A stretch of DNA of 41,984 nt from Gemmatimonadota bacterium (GCA_016199245.1 JACQHC010000166.1:1-41984); one strand, 5' to 3'; shown: positions 1 to 7,951, numbered from the stretch's first letter. Numbers and translations: made by a program. The notes: generated by a model from the sequence alone, not told the origin.

Positions 1-366
1 GCCGGGATCCTGCTGCTCAGCCAGTTCGGTGGCCATCCGGTGGCGTTCGTGGCCCTGAGCGGACTGGTGTTCTTTGCCTGGGGGGAGATCTACAGCCTGT
101 TTCCGGCCACGTGCGCGGATACGTACGGCGTGCGATTCGCCGCCGCAAACGCCGGGCTGCTCTACACGGCGAAGGGCACGGCGTCCCTCCTGGTACCCGT
201 GACGAGCGTCATGGCCGTAGCAAGCGGCGGCTGGCAGGCGGTGTTCGTTGCGGCCGCAGCCATGAATCTCCTCGCGGCGTTGCTGGCCATCATGGTTCTC
301 AAACCGCTGTGCAACCGCGCGAGAGCGGCGCCGACCGGCGTCATGGCACCCGCGCCGACGCCTTGA
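1..366 (+). CDS. MFS transporter, oxalate/formate antiporter-like (3' part)
   Basis: The reading frame is open from the left window edge, so only the last ~121 residues of a major facilitator transporter are present. The visible part has two to three hydrophobic helices and the segment EIYSLFPATCADTYG followed by a small-residue helix containing YTAKGTASLL. Both resemble the C-terminal half of OxlT-type oxalate:formate antiporters; that assignment is from remembered family features, not a search. The protein would sit in the inner membrane. The gene ends 16 bases before the reductase-family gene at 383, with an oxalate-CoA ligase-like gene after that. This context supports oxalate import. The N-terminal domain and the substrate-binding arginine/lysine residues lie outside the window. 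Confidence 0.75.
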   Translation, partial: AGILLLSQFGGHPVAFVALSGLVFFAWGEIYSLFPATCADTYGVRFAAANAGLLYTAKGTASLLVPVTSVMAVASGGWQAVFVAAAAMNLLAALLAIMVLKPLCNRARAAPTGVMAPAPTP

Positions 367-382
367 CGGAGCGCAGCCTGGC

Positions 383-1384
383 GTGAAGATCGTCGTGGTC
401 GGGGCCGGGGCGATTGGCGGGTACCTGGGCGCACTGCTCGGGGCGGCCGGGGAGACCGTCACATTCATCGCGCGCGGCGGCAATCTGGAGGCGATCCGCC
501 ACGACGGGATGAAGGTCACGCTGGAGGATGGCCGGGAGGTGACGGGTCGCAGCGCGGCGGTGGCAAGCCTGGCTGACGCGGGGCCACACGACGTCGTGCT
601 GCTCACCGTCAAGGCACACCAGGTAGCGGCCATCGCGCCGCAGGTCGGCCAGCTGTGCCATGAACATACGAGCATCGTGACCATGCAGAACGGGATTCCG
701 TGGTGGTACTTCCAGCGCCACGGCGGCGAGCACGAGGGGAAGCCGGTGCGCGCCGCCGATCCCGACGGGACGATCGGCCGGCACATCGACCCGGCGCGGG
801 TGGTGGGCTGCGTGGTCTATCCCGCCGCCAATCTCGTGGCGCCGGGCGTGGTGCAGGTCGTCGAGGGCCGGCGGTTCACGCTCGGTGAGCCGGACGGCAC
901 GACCACGCCGCGGATCGAGGCGATTGCGGCAACTCTGACCAGGGCCGGCTTCAAGGCGCCAATCACGAGCGACATTCGCGGGGAGATCTGGCTCAAGCTG
1001 ATCGGCAATTTGAGCTTCAATCCGATCAGCGCGCTCACGCACGCGACACTGGTGGACCTCCTCAAGTTCCCGCTGACGCGCGAGCTGTGCGTGGAGATGA
1101 TGCAGGAAGCCCAGGCCGTGGCCGAGCGCCTCGGCGTCACGATTCGCGTACCTATCGAGCGACGCATCGCGGGCGCGGAAAAGGTGGGCGCGCACAAGAC
1201 CTCCATGTTGCAGGACGTGGAGCACGGGAAGGCGATCGAGTTCGAGGCACTCGTGGGGGCCGTGGTGGAGCTGGGCCGTCTGGCCGGGACCCCAACGCCG
1301 CATATTGACGCGGTGTATGCGTGCGCGGCGCTGCTGGCGAAGACTCTTGCCGATGCAGGCGGCCGGCTCGTCGTCGGGCGGTAG
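383..1384 (+). CDS. ketopantoate reductase family protein, candidate oxalyl-CoA reductase (PanE2-like)
   Basis: This is a 333-residue NAD(P)-dependent reductase with a GTG start only 16 bases after the transporter stop. The N-terminus is a Rossmann fold with GAGAIGGYLG at residues 7-16. The C-terminal helical domain has the family signature WLKLIGNLSFNP and ends without extra domains, at normal family length. ApbA/PanE enzymes normally reduce 2-dehydropantoate in pantothenate synthesis. Here the gene lies between an oxalate/formate-type transporter and an oxalate-CoA ligase-like gene. In Methylobacterium extorquens a PanE paralogue (PanE2) reduces oxalyl-CoA to glyoxylate. By context I infer the same role here; the sequence alone cannot tell this from ketopantoate reduction. 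No other coenzyme A biosynthesis gene is nearby. Confidence 0.8.
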   Translation: MKIVVVGAGAIGGYLGALLGAAGETVTFIARGGNLEAIRHDGMKVTLEDGREVTGRSAAVASLADAGPHDVVLLTVKAHQVAAIAPQVGQLCHEHTSIVTMQNGIPWWYFQRHGGEHEGKPVRAADPDGTIGRHIDPARVVGCVVYPAANLVAPGVVQVVEGRRFTLGEPDGTTTPRIEAIAATLTRAGFKAPITSDIRGEIWLKLIGNLSFNPISALTHATLVDLLKFPLTRELCVEMMQEAQAVAERLGVTIRVPIERRIAGAEKVGAHKTSMLQDVEHGKAIEFEALVGAVVELGRLAGTPTPHIDAVYACAALLAKTLADAGGRLVVGR

Positions 1385-1473
1385 CAGGCCGTGAAACACG
1401 CAGGCCAGCTGGCGACACTGCCTTCACTTCACCAGCCTGCCAGGATCGTGGCGCACCAGACGGAAGAGCGCGA

Positions 1474-3006
1474 ATGACCGAACGGGAATCGACGATTCTC
1501 CAGCTGCTGGCGACGGGCGCTGCCAGGGCCACTGCGCTCAACGCTCCTGGGGGCGCGCCGCTCGTGTACCAGGGACTGCGCGACCTGGTGTCCGAGACAC
1601 TGGGCGGGCTGGCCCGGCGGGGCATTGGACGGAACGATCGGGTGGCGATCGTGCTGCACAATGGCCCGGAGATGGCGGCGGCGTTCCTCTCCGTGGCGAG
1701 CGGTGCGACCGCCGCCCCGCTTAATCCCTCATACCGCGCCGAGGAGTTCGAGTTCTTTCTGACCGATCTTGGCGCGAAGCTCGTCATCGTGGGTCATGAC
1801 TCAACCTCGCCCGCCGTACACGTCGCGGGGAAGCTCGCGATCCCGGTCGCGTGGCTGGTGCCGCATCCCGATCGCGGGGCCGGGAGCTTCACGCTGGAGT
1901 TCTCGAACGGGACGGTCTCCCATCGCGCCGCGCCGCCGGAAGCGGCCCGGGAGGACGACGTCGCGCTGGTACTCCACACCTCGGGCACCACGTCCCGGCC
2001 GAAGCTGGTGCCGCTGTCCCAGCGGAACATCTGTGCTTCGGCCCGAAACATCCGGCGCACCCTGTCCCTCAGGCCGGACGACCGCGGCCTTGCGGTCATG
2101 CCGCTCTTCCATATTCACGGTCTGATGGCCGCGCTGCTGGCCCCGCTTTTGGCTGGGGGCGAGGTGTGCTGCACACCGGGCTTCAACGCGCTCAAGTTCT
2201 TCTCGTGGCTGGCCGATGTCCGGCCAACGTGGTACACGGCTGTCCCCACCATGCATCAGGCCATTCTCGCGCGCTCGGCCGGGCACGCCGACGTGGCCCA
2301 GCGGAGCCGCCTGCGCTTCGTGCGATCCTCATCGTCGGCGCTCCCGCCCACGGTGATAGGCCAGCTGGAGGATGTGTTTCACGCGCCCGTGATCGAGTCC
2401 TACGGCATGACCGAGGCGGCACACCAGATGACGAGCAACCCGTTGCCGCCGGGCGTGCGCAAGCCGGGCACGGTGGGCACGGAGGCCGGACCCGAGGTGC
2501 GGGTTGTGGATGAGCGCGGGGAGCCGCTGCCGCCGGGGCATACCGGGGAGATCGTGATCCGCGGGGAGAACGTGATGGGCGGATACGACAACAACCCGGG
2601 GGCCAATGCCAGCGCGTACATCCTGGACTGGTTTCGCACCGGCGACCAGGGCGTGATGGACACAGACGGCTATCTGAGCATTACGGGACGCTTGAAAGAG
2701 ATCATCAACCGAGGGGGAGAGAAGATTTCACCACGCGAAGTGGACGAGATCCTCCTGGAACATCCGGCCGTGCATCAGTGCGTCACATTCGCCGTGCCGC
2801 ACGAGATGTTGGGGGAAGAAGTGGCGGCGGCGATCGTGCTCAAAGACGGTGCGCAGGCCACCGACAAGGAATTGCGCCAGTTCGCCGCCGGCCGGCTGGC
2901 GCCTTTCAAGGTGCCGAGCAGGATTGTTTTGCTCAAAGAGATTCCGGTGGGGCCGACGGGCAAGCTGCAGCGGATCGGGCTGGCCCGGACCCTCGGCCTG
3001 AGTTGA
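1474..3006 (+). CDS. acyl-CoA synthetase, probable oxalate-CoA ligase (AAE3/Pcs60-like)
   Basis: A 510-residue ANL-superfamily adenylating enzyme. The ATG at 1474 is chosen because GGAAGAG lies 7 bases upstream; longer in-frame starts have no such site. Visible motifs are the P-loop TSGTTSRPK (about residues 169-177), YGMTEAAHQM (A5), WFRTGDQG (A7), the hinge GRLKEIINRGGEK (about 406-418) and the catalytic lysine in GPTGKLQR near 498. The stretch AAPLNPSYRAEEFEFFL closely resembles plant AAE3 and yeast Pcs60 oxalyl-CoA synthetases. It would make oxalyl-CoA from oxalate, ATP and CoA in the cytosol. The gene is downstream of, and co-directional with, the transporter and the PanE-like reductase. 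It could alternatively be a generic medium-chain acyl-CoA synthetase. Confidence 0.88.
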   Translation: MTERESTILQLLATGAARATALNAPGGAPLVYQGLRDLVSETLGGLARRGIGRNDRVAIVLHNGPEMAAAFLSVASGATAAPLNPSYRAEEFEFFLTDLGAKLVIVGHDSTSPAVHVAGKLAIPVAWLVPHPDRGAGSFTLEFSNGTVSHRAAPPEAAREDDVALVLHTSGTTSRPKLVPLSQRNICASARNIRRTLSLRPDDRGLAVMPLFHIHGLMAALLAPLLAGGEVCCTPGFNALKFFSWLADVRPTWYTAVPTMHQAILARSAGHADVAQRSRLRFVRSSSSALPPTVIGQLEDVFHAPVIESYGMTEAAHQMTSNPLPPGVRKPGTVGTEAGPEVRVVDERGEPLPPGHTGEIVIRGENVMGGYDNNPGANASAYILDWFRTGDQGVMDTDGYLSITGRLKEIINRGGEKISPREVDEILLEHPAVHQCVTFAVPHEMLGEEVAAAIVLKDGAQATDKELRQFAAGRLAPFKVPSRIVLLKEIPVGPTGKLQRIGLARTLGLS

Positions 3007-3016
3007 GGAAGACACG

Positions 3017-3541
3017 TCAAGCGCTCTTGCAGGTCTCCTCCACCGCCCGCCGAAACGACGGGGCGTGGATCGCCGGATACTTATACAGGTCAGGCTCAAC
3101 TCGACTGAAGTACTCCAGCAACCGTGCCGGCTCGATGAGCCGCCGCGCTAGCATCTCCCGCACATCGCCCAGGTCCAGCGCGTGGCCACGCTCCAGCTTT
3201 GCCAGCGCCTGCGCATAGAGATCGAAGTGGTAGAATGACAGTCGTCCCGCGTCGGCGATGAAAACGCTCCGATCTTCCCACCCTTCGGCGACCGGAATGA
3301 AGTCCGCGGGTGACGCCAGTTCGACATTGATCTTGAGCTTTTCCTTGAGTCCGGGAATCGCCCGCAGCAGCGTGTCGTGCTCGGGCACCAACTTCACATC
3401 GACGTCGATGGTGCTGGAACGCCAACCGAACAGGACCGCCGTGGCTCCGCCCGTGAAGTAGACGCGGCCGGAGGCGGTGGCGGTTGCACCGAGCGCCTCC
3501 ATGAAGCGGCGAATCCGACTGGCGTCGGCTAGCTCGCGCAC
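3017..3541 (-). CDS. DUF6036-like nucleotidyltransferase
   Basis: A 174-residue protein with a GTG start. The minimal nucleotidyltransferase signature is seen as VYFTGGATAVLFG (about residues 27-39) followed by STIDVDVKL, giving the GG...DxD pattern of Pol-beta-fold enzymes. The rest is helical, with no obvious membrane segment or HEPN motif. Such proteins are often found as the second gene of two-gene units of unknown or toxin-antitoxin-like function. Its start overlaps the end of the small upstream gene by 13 bases, so the two are translationally coupled. The stop lies 10 bases from the convergent ligase stop. Substrate and physiological role are unknown. Confidence 0.75.
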   Translation of the reverse strand: MRELADASRIRRFMEALGATATASGRVYFTGGATAVLFGWRSSTIDVDVKLVPEHDTLLRAIPGLKEKLKINVELASPADFIPVAEGWEDRSVFIADAGRLSFYHFDLYAQALAKLERGHALDLGDVREMLARRLIEPARLLEYFSRVEPDLYKYPAIHAPSFRRAVEETCKSA

Positions 3542-3801
3542 TCGGCCGCCCGCTCGAAACTCACCAATCGGCGGATCAGCGCGTTGTATCGGGAGTGTGC
3601 GGTGGCAGGATCTTCCCGGTGGAGCAACTCGTACAGCCGGTGCTCAGGACTCGGAACAGGCGTGGGCACGGTGATGCCCAGTCGGCTCAGTCGGGGGGCG
3701 CCGATCGATACCAGCAAGGCAGGGATCGTCTCCAGACGCTGACCAAGATCGTCGATGCCCTCGCGAATGAGGTCGCCGCCGGGATACGCCGCTGTAGCCA
3801 T
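3529..3801 (-). CDS. small conserved-looking partner of the nucleotidyltransferase
   Basis: A 90-residue protein of no family I recognise, rich in Leu, Arg and Glu and predicted soluble and mostly helical. I take the ATG at 3801; a TTG at 3810 would add three residues. A TATACT box (3815-3810 on the minus strand) ends 8 bases before the ATG, so transcription would begin at about the start codon and the mRNA may be leaderless. The -35 region is poor. The gene overlaps the nucleotidyltransferase by 13 bases. That layout resembles antitoxin-toxin or adaptor-enzyme pairs, but no function can be assigned from sequence. Confidence 0.6.
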   Translation of the reverse strand: MATAAYPGGDLIREGIDDLGQRLETIPALLVSIGAPRLSRLGITVPTPVPSPEHRLYELLHREDPATAHSRYNALIRRLVSFERAAECAS

Positions 3802-3918
3802 ACGACCCAAGTATACGCCAGCGATTCACGCCCGTGGAGCCGCGTAACTGGAACTTGCTTGGGCCGCACCCCTGACCCGTCCACTTGCCGAACAGTTCCG
3901 CCGGACAAGATTAGCGGC

Positions 3919-4090
3919 GCTGCTGAAAAACGGGCGCCAGTGAGCGACCGAGCGGACGCACTCGTCGAAGCGATGCCGGGGCGCCAACCCCGTAACTCGT
4001 CACGTCGCTCGTGGTCGGCTCGGCCGATAGGCATCGCGGGAAGTGAGTGCGTCCGCTCGGTCGCAAACCCGATGCCCGTTTTTCAGCAGC
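3919..4090. repeat. MITE-like interrupted inverted repeat
   Basis: The 172-bp element has three perfect inverted blocks in the same order on both arms. They are a 17-bp end (3919-3935 with 4074-4090, GCTGCTGAAAAACGGGC), a 20-bp block (3944-3963 with 4045-4064) and an 8-bp block (3970-3977 with 4030-4037). Unmatched spacers of similar length separate the blocks. TTAG occurs just outside on both sides (3911-3914 and 4094-4097), which could be a target-site duplication if the ends extend by three or four bases. There is no transposase ORF inside. It sits in the 359-bp gap between the gene starting at 3801 and the one at 4161; the rest of that gap shows nothing else. Confidence 0.75.
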
Positions 4091-4160
4091 CTGTTAGGCT
4101 TGCCTGTGATCGGGCTACGCCGATCGCCATCCTCGCGCCCGTCAACGTCCGGAGGTACCC

Positions 4161-5048
4161 GTGCGTCAACCGATCAGTTTCCTGCTCGTCTTCGCCGCGG
4201 TTGCGATCCCATTGCCGGCTCAGGATGTCGGCCCCGCGCCTGGCGCGCTCGTGATCGTGGGCGGGGGCTTGCGGGATCAGGCCATCATCGAGCGGTTCAT
4301 CGAGCTCGCCGGTGGCCCCGACGCCCCGATCGTGGTCATCCCGACGGCCGGCGAGGAAGATGCGTACGACCAGCACTGGTCAGGACTCCGCGCCTTTCGG
4401 GAAGCAGGTGCCAGGCGCCTCACGGTCTTGCACACGCGCGATCGCAAAGCGGCCGACACGCCGGAGTTCTCGGCTCCCATCCGAGAAGCGCGCGGCGTGT
4501 GGTTTCCCGGCGGCCGCCAGTGGCGGCTCGCCGATTCGTATCTCCATACGCGGGTACACGAGGAGCTGCGCGGCGTGCTGGCCCGCGGCGGCGTGATCGG
4601 CGGCACGTCGGCCGGGGCAACGATTCTCGGCTCCTACCTCGTGCGCGGCGACACGAAGGGCAACACGATCATGATGGGGGACCACGAGGAGGGGTTCGGC
4701 TTCCTGAAGAACGTCGGCATTGACCAGCACTTGCTGCGCCGCAACCGCCAGTTCGATCTCATCGAGGTGATCGAGAAGCGACCGGAGCTGCTCGGCATCG
4801 GCATCGACGAAAACACGGCGATCGTCGTCCGCGCCGACTCGTTCGAGGTGATCGGGCAAAGCTATGTCGTGATCTTCGACCGCGAGCGCATGGTGGGCGT
4901 CAGCGGCCGGTTCTACTTCCTGGCGCCCGGGGATCGGTACAACCTGAAGACGCGGGAGGCGTTCAGGCCGGCGACGACGGTCCGCCCGCTCGAGGCGGCC
5001 GTGCGGCGCGAATGGCCCAAGCGGGACGGCTCGAAAGACGGACAATAA
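4161..5048 (+). CDS. secreted cyanophycinase-like peptidase (family S51)
   Basis: A 295-residue protein with a GTG start and a strong GGAGG site at 4151-4155. Residues 1-21 form a signal peptide ending near PLPAQ. The nucleophile elbow GGTSAGAT places the catalytic serine at residue 150. IVVIPTAGEED and the flanking GVWFPGGRQ are also typical of the S51/class I glutamine amidotransferase-like fold of cyanophycinases. Cyanophycinase releases beta-Asp-Arg dipeptides from multi-L-arginyl-poly-aspartate. No cyanophycin synthetase gene is in the window, and the signal peptide points to external or periplasmic substrate, so scavenging is more likely than recycling of an internal store. Other S51 dipeptidase activities are possible. 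The upstream element at 3919-4090 ends 70 bases before the start. Confidence 0.85.
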   Translation: MRQPISFLLVFAAVAIPLPAQDVGPAPGALVIVGGGLRDQAIIERFIELAGGPDAPIVVIPTAGEEDAYDQHWSGLRAFREAGARRLTVLHTRDRKAADTPEFSAPIREARGVWFPGGRQWRLADSYLHTRVHEELRGVLARGGVIGGTSAGATILGSYLVRGDTKGNTIMMGDHEEGFGFLKNVGIDQHLLRRNRQFDLIEVIEKRPELLGIGIDENTAIVVRADSFEVIGQSYVVIFDRERMVGVSGRFYFLAPGDRYNLKTREAFRPATTVRPLEAAVRREWPKRDGSKDGQ

Positions 5049-5165
5049 CGGCTTCTGTTCTCCTTGTGGCTGCACGTGCCGGTGGGTAACCTCACGGTGC
5101 GAGGCTGGCCGAGAACGACACGCGGCCTACGACAGGCGGCTGCGTGCAGCTCGTGGGGATGCTGC

Positions 5166-5543
5166 ATGATTCTGTTTCACCGCACCACGATCGGCGAAGC
5201 CCGGTCGATCGTCGAGGACGGTTTTCAGGACGCCGACTGGGACTTCGGCCTGCGCGACGCTCGAACCGGCGAGGACGTCAGCATCACCGGCGTGTGGCTG
5301 GCCGACCGCGCCCTCGGTGAGGAAGACGGACTGAAGGGCGATGCGCTGCTCGAGGTGGATCTCGACGTCCCTGAAGATGAGTTGCAGTCGTTTGAGCTGC
5401 AGGGCCTGCTGTGGAACGGCCGTTTCTGGGTCGCGCCCGCCGAGCTCGTGAACAAGCACGCCACAACGCGGATCCTCAACGTGGACCCGCGGACGTCCTG
5501 GGGGTGGCGCGCGGTGAACGACGCCGACGAGGAGGCGGGGTGA
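5166..5543 (+). CDS. hypothetical protein, 125 aa
   Basis: A small acidic soluble protein without a signal peptide. The ATG at 5166 is chosen because GGGGA lies 6 bases upstream; the frame stays open further upstream but without a good start. It begins LFHRTTIGEA, then has a repeated pattern of short strands and GVWLADRALGEE, and a late block reading FWVAPAELVNKHA. The order His-Arg-Thr, Gly-Val-Trp, late Asn is reminiscent of small ADP-ribosyltransferase-fold proteins, but I cannot confirm this. It follows the cyanophycinase by 117 bases with no obvious terminator between them, and is followed by a hairpin shared with a convergent gene. Confidence 0.7.
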   Translation: MILFHRTTIGEARSIVEDGFQDADWDFGLRDARTGEDVSITGVWLADRALGEEDGLKGDALLEVDLDVPEDELQSFELQGLLWNGRFWVAPAELVNKHATTRILNVDPRTSWGWRAVNDADEEAG

Positions 5544-5560
5544 GAGTCGGGAATGAACAT

Positions 5561-5606
5561 GCGTAAGGGGTGAGAGGGCCCCTTACCCCTCCTTCACACC
5601 TTACGC
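5561..5606. terminator. bidirectional hairpin between convergent genes
   Basis: GTAAGGGG (5563-5570) pairs perfectly with CCCCTTAC (5579-5586) around an 8-base loop. The left arm can instead pair with 5594-5606 (12 of 13 positions, GCGTAAGG with CCTTACGC), so two mutually exclusive structures exist. There is no U-tract on either strand. The site lies exactly between convergent stops at 5543 and 5622, so it may terminate both transcripts or block 3' decay. Confidence 0.6.
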
Positions 5607-5621
5607 CTCACGCCTTTTCCC

Positions 5622-7142
5622 CTATCTCACCGCCACGAACCGCCGCGCCTCTTCGAGCCCAGGCAACCCCGCATCCGCCGAGTGCCACACTTCCCGTAGC
5701 AGTTCGTAGGCCCGCGTAGCCGCGGCGCGATCCCCCGCCGCCGCGGCGGCACGACCTAGTCCGCGGAGCGAGAGCGCCCGCCGGGGCGCCATCTCCAGCG
5801 CCCGCTCGAACTCGCGCTGCGCCTCGGCCGGCCGCTCGAGCGCGAGCAGGGTTTCGCCAAGCAGCTCGCGCGTGGGCTTTACGACGTCCGGCGGCCCAAA
5901 CTCGACCGGCATTACATCTTCCAGCTTCGCCGCCTCGCGCAGCAGTCCCAGAGCCCGATCCGTCTCGCCCGCGCTCAGAGCCGCAATACCGTTGAGCTCT
6001 GTGGCCAGGATCTGCGGCACGGCACCACTCACGGCTCGCAGCCGCTCGAGTGCCCCCGCGGTCGCCGCGCGATCGCCTCGCCGGTCAGCGACAAAGCCGG
6101 CGAGGAACGCGTCAATCGCCTGCGCTACGGGGCTCGCCCGGGACACGTCGACGGTCCACGCCAGTGCCGCGTCGTCCCATCGCTCCGTGTGGATCACGTA
6201 GTGGGCGCGCATGCTCGCCAGATACGCCACGCGCTGAGCCGTGGGCCGATTCGCGGGCAGGTCCTTGGCCCGGGTGAGCTGCGCCTGCGCCGCCCCGTGC
6301 TTCCCCTGTTGCAGCAGGCCGTACAGGTGCCACGACGGATAGTGCCCTGGCCCCCAGTCGGTGAGATCGGCGGCGATCTTGTTCTGCGACACCACCTCGT
6401 CCCACATCCCCATCGCGAGGAAGATGTGGGTCGTCATATGCTGCGCGTGGGGCGCGTCCGGGGCGATCTTCGAGTACGCCCGGGCCGCCCGCAGGCCGAG
6501 CGGCGCGTGCGTGGGATCATCGTAGGAGTGAATCAGGTAGTGCGCCGCTCCCGGGTGATTGGGGTTGTCGCGGAATACCTCTTCGGCCAGGGCCGCGGCA
6601 CGCATGTAGGACGGCACGACGCGGACGCCCTGGCTCAGTCCCTGGAGGGCCAGCGCGAGAAACAACCGCGCCTCCGCATCGTCGGTGAAGGAGCGCACCA
6701 GGCGCTCCATGGCGGCGGCGTAAGCCGTATCCCGCTCTGGCTTGGGGCCCTCCTCGTACAGGACCTCGACTGCATCGAGGTACATCCGCTCGCGCTCGGT
6801 GGGTGCCTTCGCGCGACGCGCCTCACGCGTGGGCGCCAGGCGGTTCAAGGCAGCCATGGCGGCGGTCCGGTCGCGCTGGTTCCAGATCGGGTGGTTGTAC
6901 GTCAACGCCTCACCCCAATACGCCATCGCGAAGCCCGGCTCCGCTTCCTGAGCCCTGCGAAAGGCGCGCGTCGCGTGATCGTACTCGAAGGAATGCATGT
7001 ACAGCACGCCCTCGAGAAAGGGCGACTGGGCCGACGCCGAACCGGACGTCGGGAACTGAATCGAGCCCAGGCGCGCCTGGGCCGCCAACGGGGCTTGAAC
7101 GCCAAGGGCGAACAGCAGCACGAAGCGATGACGGAGGGTCAT
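5622..7142 (-). CDS. secreted tetratricopeptide-repeat protein
   Basis: A 506-residue protein. I choose the ATG at 7142 because it gives a clean signal peptide (hydrophobic RFVLLFALGVQAPLAAQA); a GTG at 7166 and an ATG at 7154 are also in frame. After the signal peptide come TPR-like helical hairpins, such as YDHATRAFRRAQEAEPGFAMAYWG and a C-terminal pair containing AQREFERALEMAPRRALSL. A conserved middle section reads HYLIHSYDDPTHAPLGL and HAQHMTTHIFLAMGMWDEV. I know similar proteins from Gemmatimonadota and Acidobacteriota, without assigned function. It is probably periplasmic and scaffolding in nature. His-rich segments in the middle might bind metal, but this is inference. Confidence 0.82.
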   Translation of the reverse strand: MTLRHRFVLLFALGVQAPLAAQARLGSIQFPTSGSASAQSPFLEGVLYMHSFEYDHATRAFRRAQEAEPGFAMAYWGEALTYNHPIWNQRDRTAAMAALNRLAPTREARRAKAPTERERMYLDAVEVLYEEGPKPERDTAYAAAMERLVRSFTDDAEARLFLALALQGLSQGVRVVPSYMRAAALAEEVFRDNPNHPGAAHYLIHSYDDPTHAPLGLRAARAYSKIAPDAPHAQHMTTHIFLAMGMWDEVVSQNKIAADLTDWGPGHYPSWHLYGLLQQGKHGAAQAQLTRAKDLPANRPTAQRVAYLASMRAHYVIHTERWDDAALAWTVDVSRASPVAQAIDAFLAGFVADRRGDRAATAGALERLRAVSGAVPQILATELNGIAALSAGETDRALGLLREAAKLEDVMPVEFGPPDVVKPTRELLGETLLALERPAEAQREFERALEMAPRRALSLRGLGRAAAAAGDRAAATRAYELLREVWHSADAGLPGLEEARRFVAVR

Positions 7143-7450
7143 GACACGGTCCATGTGGAGGGGCACGTCGCCAGCGATACAGGTCGAGATTACCGGACGA
7201 CCGCGGTGAGAGCAAGCCTGGCCGCTCGGCCGGGGACGCGCTAGCGGTGTCCTCAGCGCAGGTCGCTGCCGTAGGTCCCGAGCGCCGCGTCAGTGAGCGG
7301 GGCCCGGCGTACCAGCTCTCCTCACTCGCGAACTGCAGCGGCGTGAGGGACCTGCTGCGCGACTTGCGCTGAGGTTGACTAGCGTCGCGGAGTTGCGAAC
7401 TGCAGGTTAGCGTCGGTGATACTCCGACATCAGACGAAGGAGAACAGACA

Positions 7451-7927
7451 ATGACGATCGTGCAACAGCACGCCACGCGTGGCACGGTGGCCGCTCTGAC
7501 CCTCGGCGTTGTGACTGCCATCGCCGCGACTACTGCACAGGCGCAGGCTCCGCCGCGCGGCGACCCCAACACTCCGTTTGTGGTGGACTACTACTACAAA
7601 GCACGGTGGGGCTTCGCGGCGGAGTTCATCCAATTGTTCAAGCGCAATCACTATCCCGTCCTGCAGAAACAGATCGGCATGGGTCGAATCCTCCAGGTCA
7701 CGGCCGTCACGCCGCGATACCATGGCACCGAAGATGGACGGTGGGATTATCGGGTGACGATCGTGTTCAAGAACGCGGCCGCTCACGACCAGGAGCCGGA
7801 CCTCGAGCCGATCCTGCGGGAGCTCTACCCGGATCGCGCGAAGTTCGACCGCGAGGAGCAGCGCCGATTCGAGATTCTGCTGGCGCACTGGGACGTACCG
7901 GTGACGCCGGTGGACCTCACCCGGTAA
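7451..7927 (+). CDS. small secreted protein of unknown function
   Basis: A 158-residue protein with an AAGGAG site 8 bases before the ATG. A signal peptide spans about residues 1-32 and ends at AQAQA. The mature part is about 125 residues, rich in aromatic and charged residues (VVDYYYKARWGFAAEF, GRWDYRVTIVF), and looks like a single alpha/beta domain, possibly ferredoxin-like of the dimeric barrel type. No catalytic motif is recognised. The 284-bp gap before it holds an 11-bp direct repeat (7328-7338 and 7395-7405) and a possible GATACT -10 box at 7418-7423. It is divergent from the TPR gene. Confidence 0.75.
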   Translation: MTIVQQHATRGTVAALTLGVVTAIAATTAQAQAPPRGDPNTPFVVDYYYKARWGFAAEFIQLFKRNHYPVLQKQIGMGRILQVTAVTPRYHGTEDGRWDYRVTIVFKNAAAHDQEPDLEPILRELYPDRAKFDREEQRRFEILLAHWDVPVTPVDLTR

Positions 7928-7951
7928 ACCGGGAAGCTCCCAGCAAGGCCA

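Noticed and set aside
341-1399. Long minus-strand open frame opposite the reductase-family gene
   Set aside because: High GC makes long antisense frames common; it has no family features and opposes a gene with clear Rossmann motifs.
7375-7403. TTGACT at 7375 as the -35 of the gene at 7451
   Set aside because: No -10-like box lies 16-18 bases downstream; GATACT at 7418 is too far.
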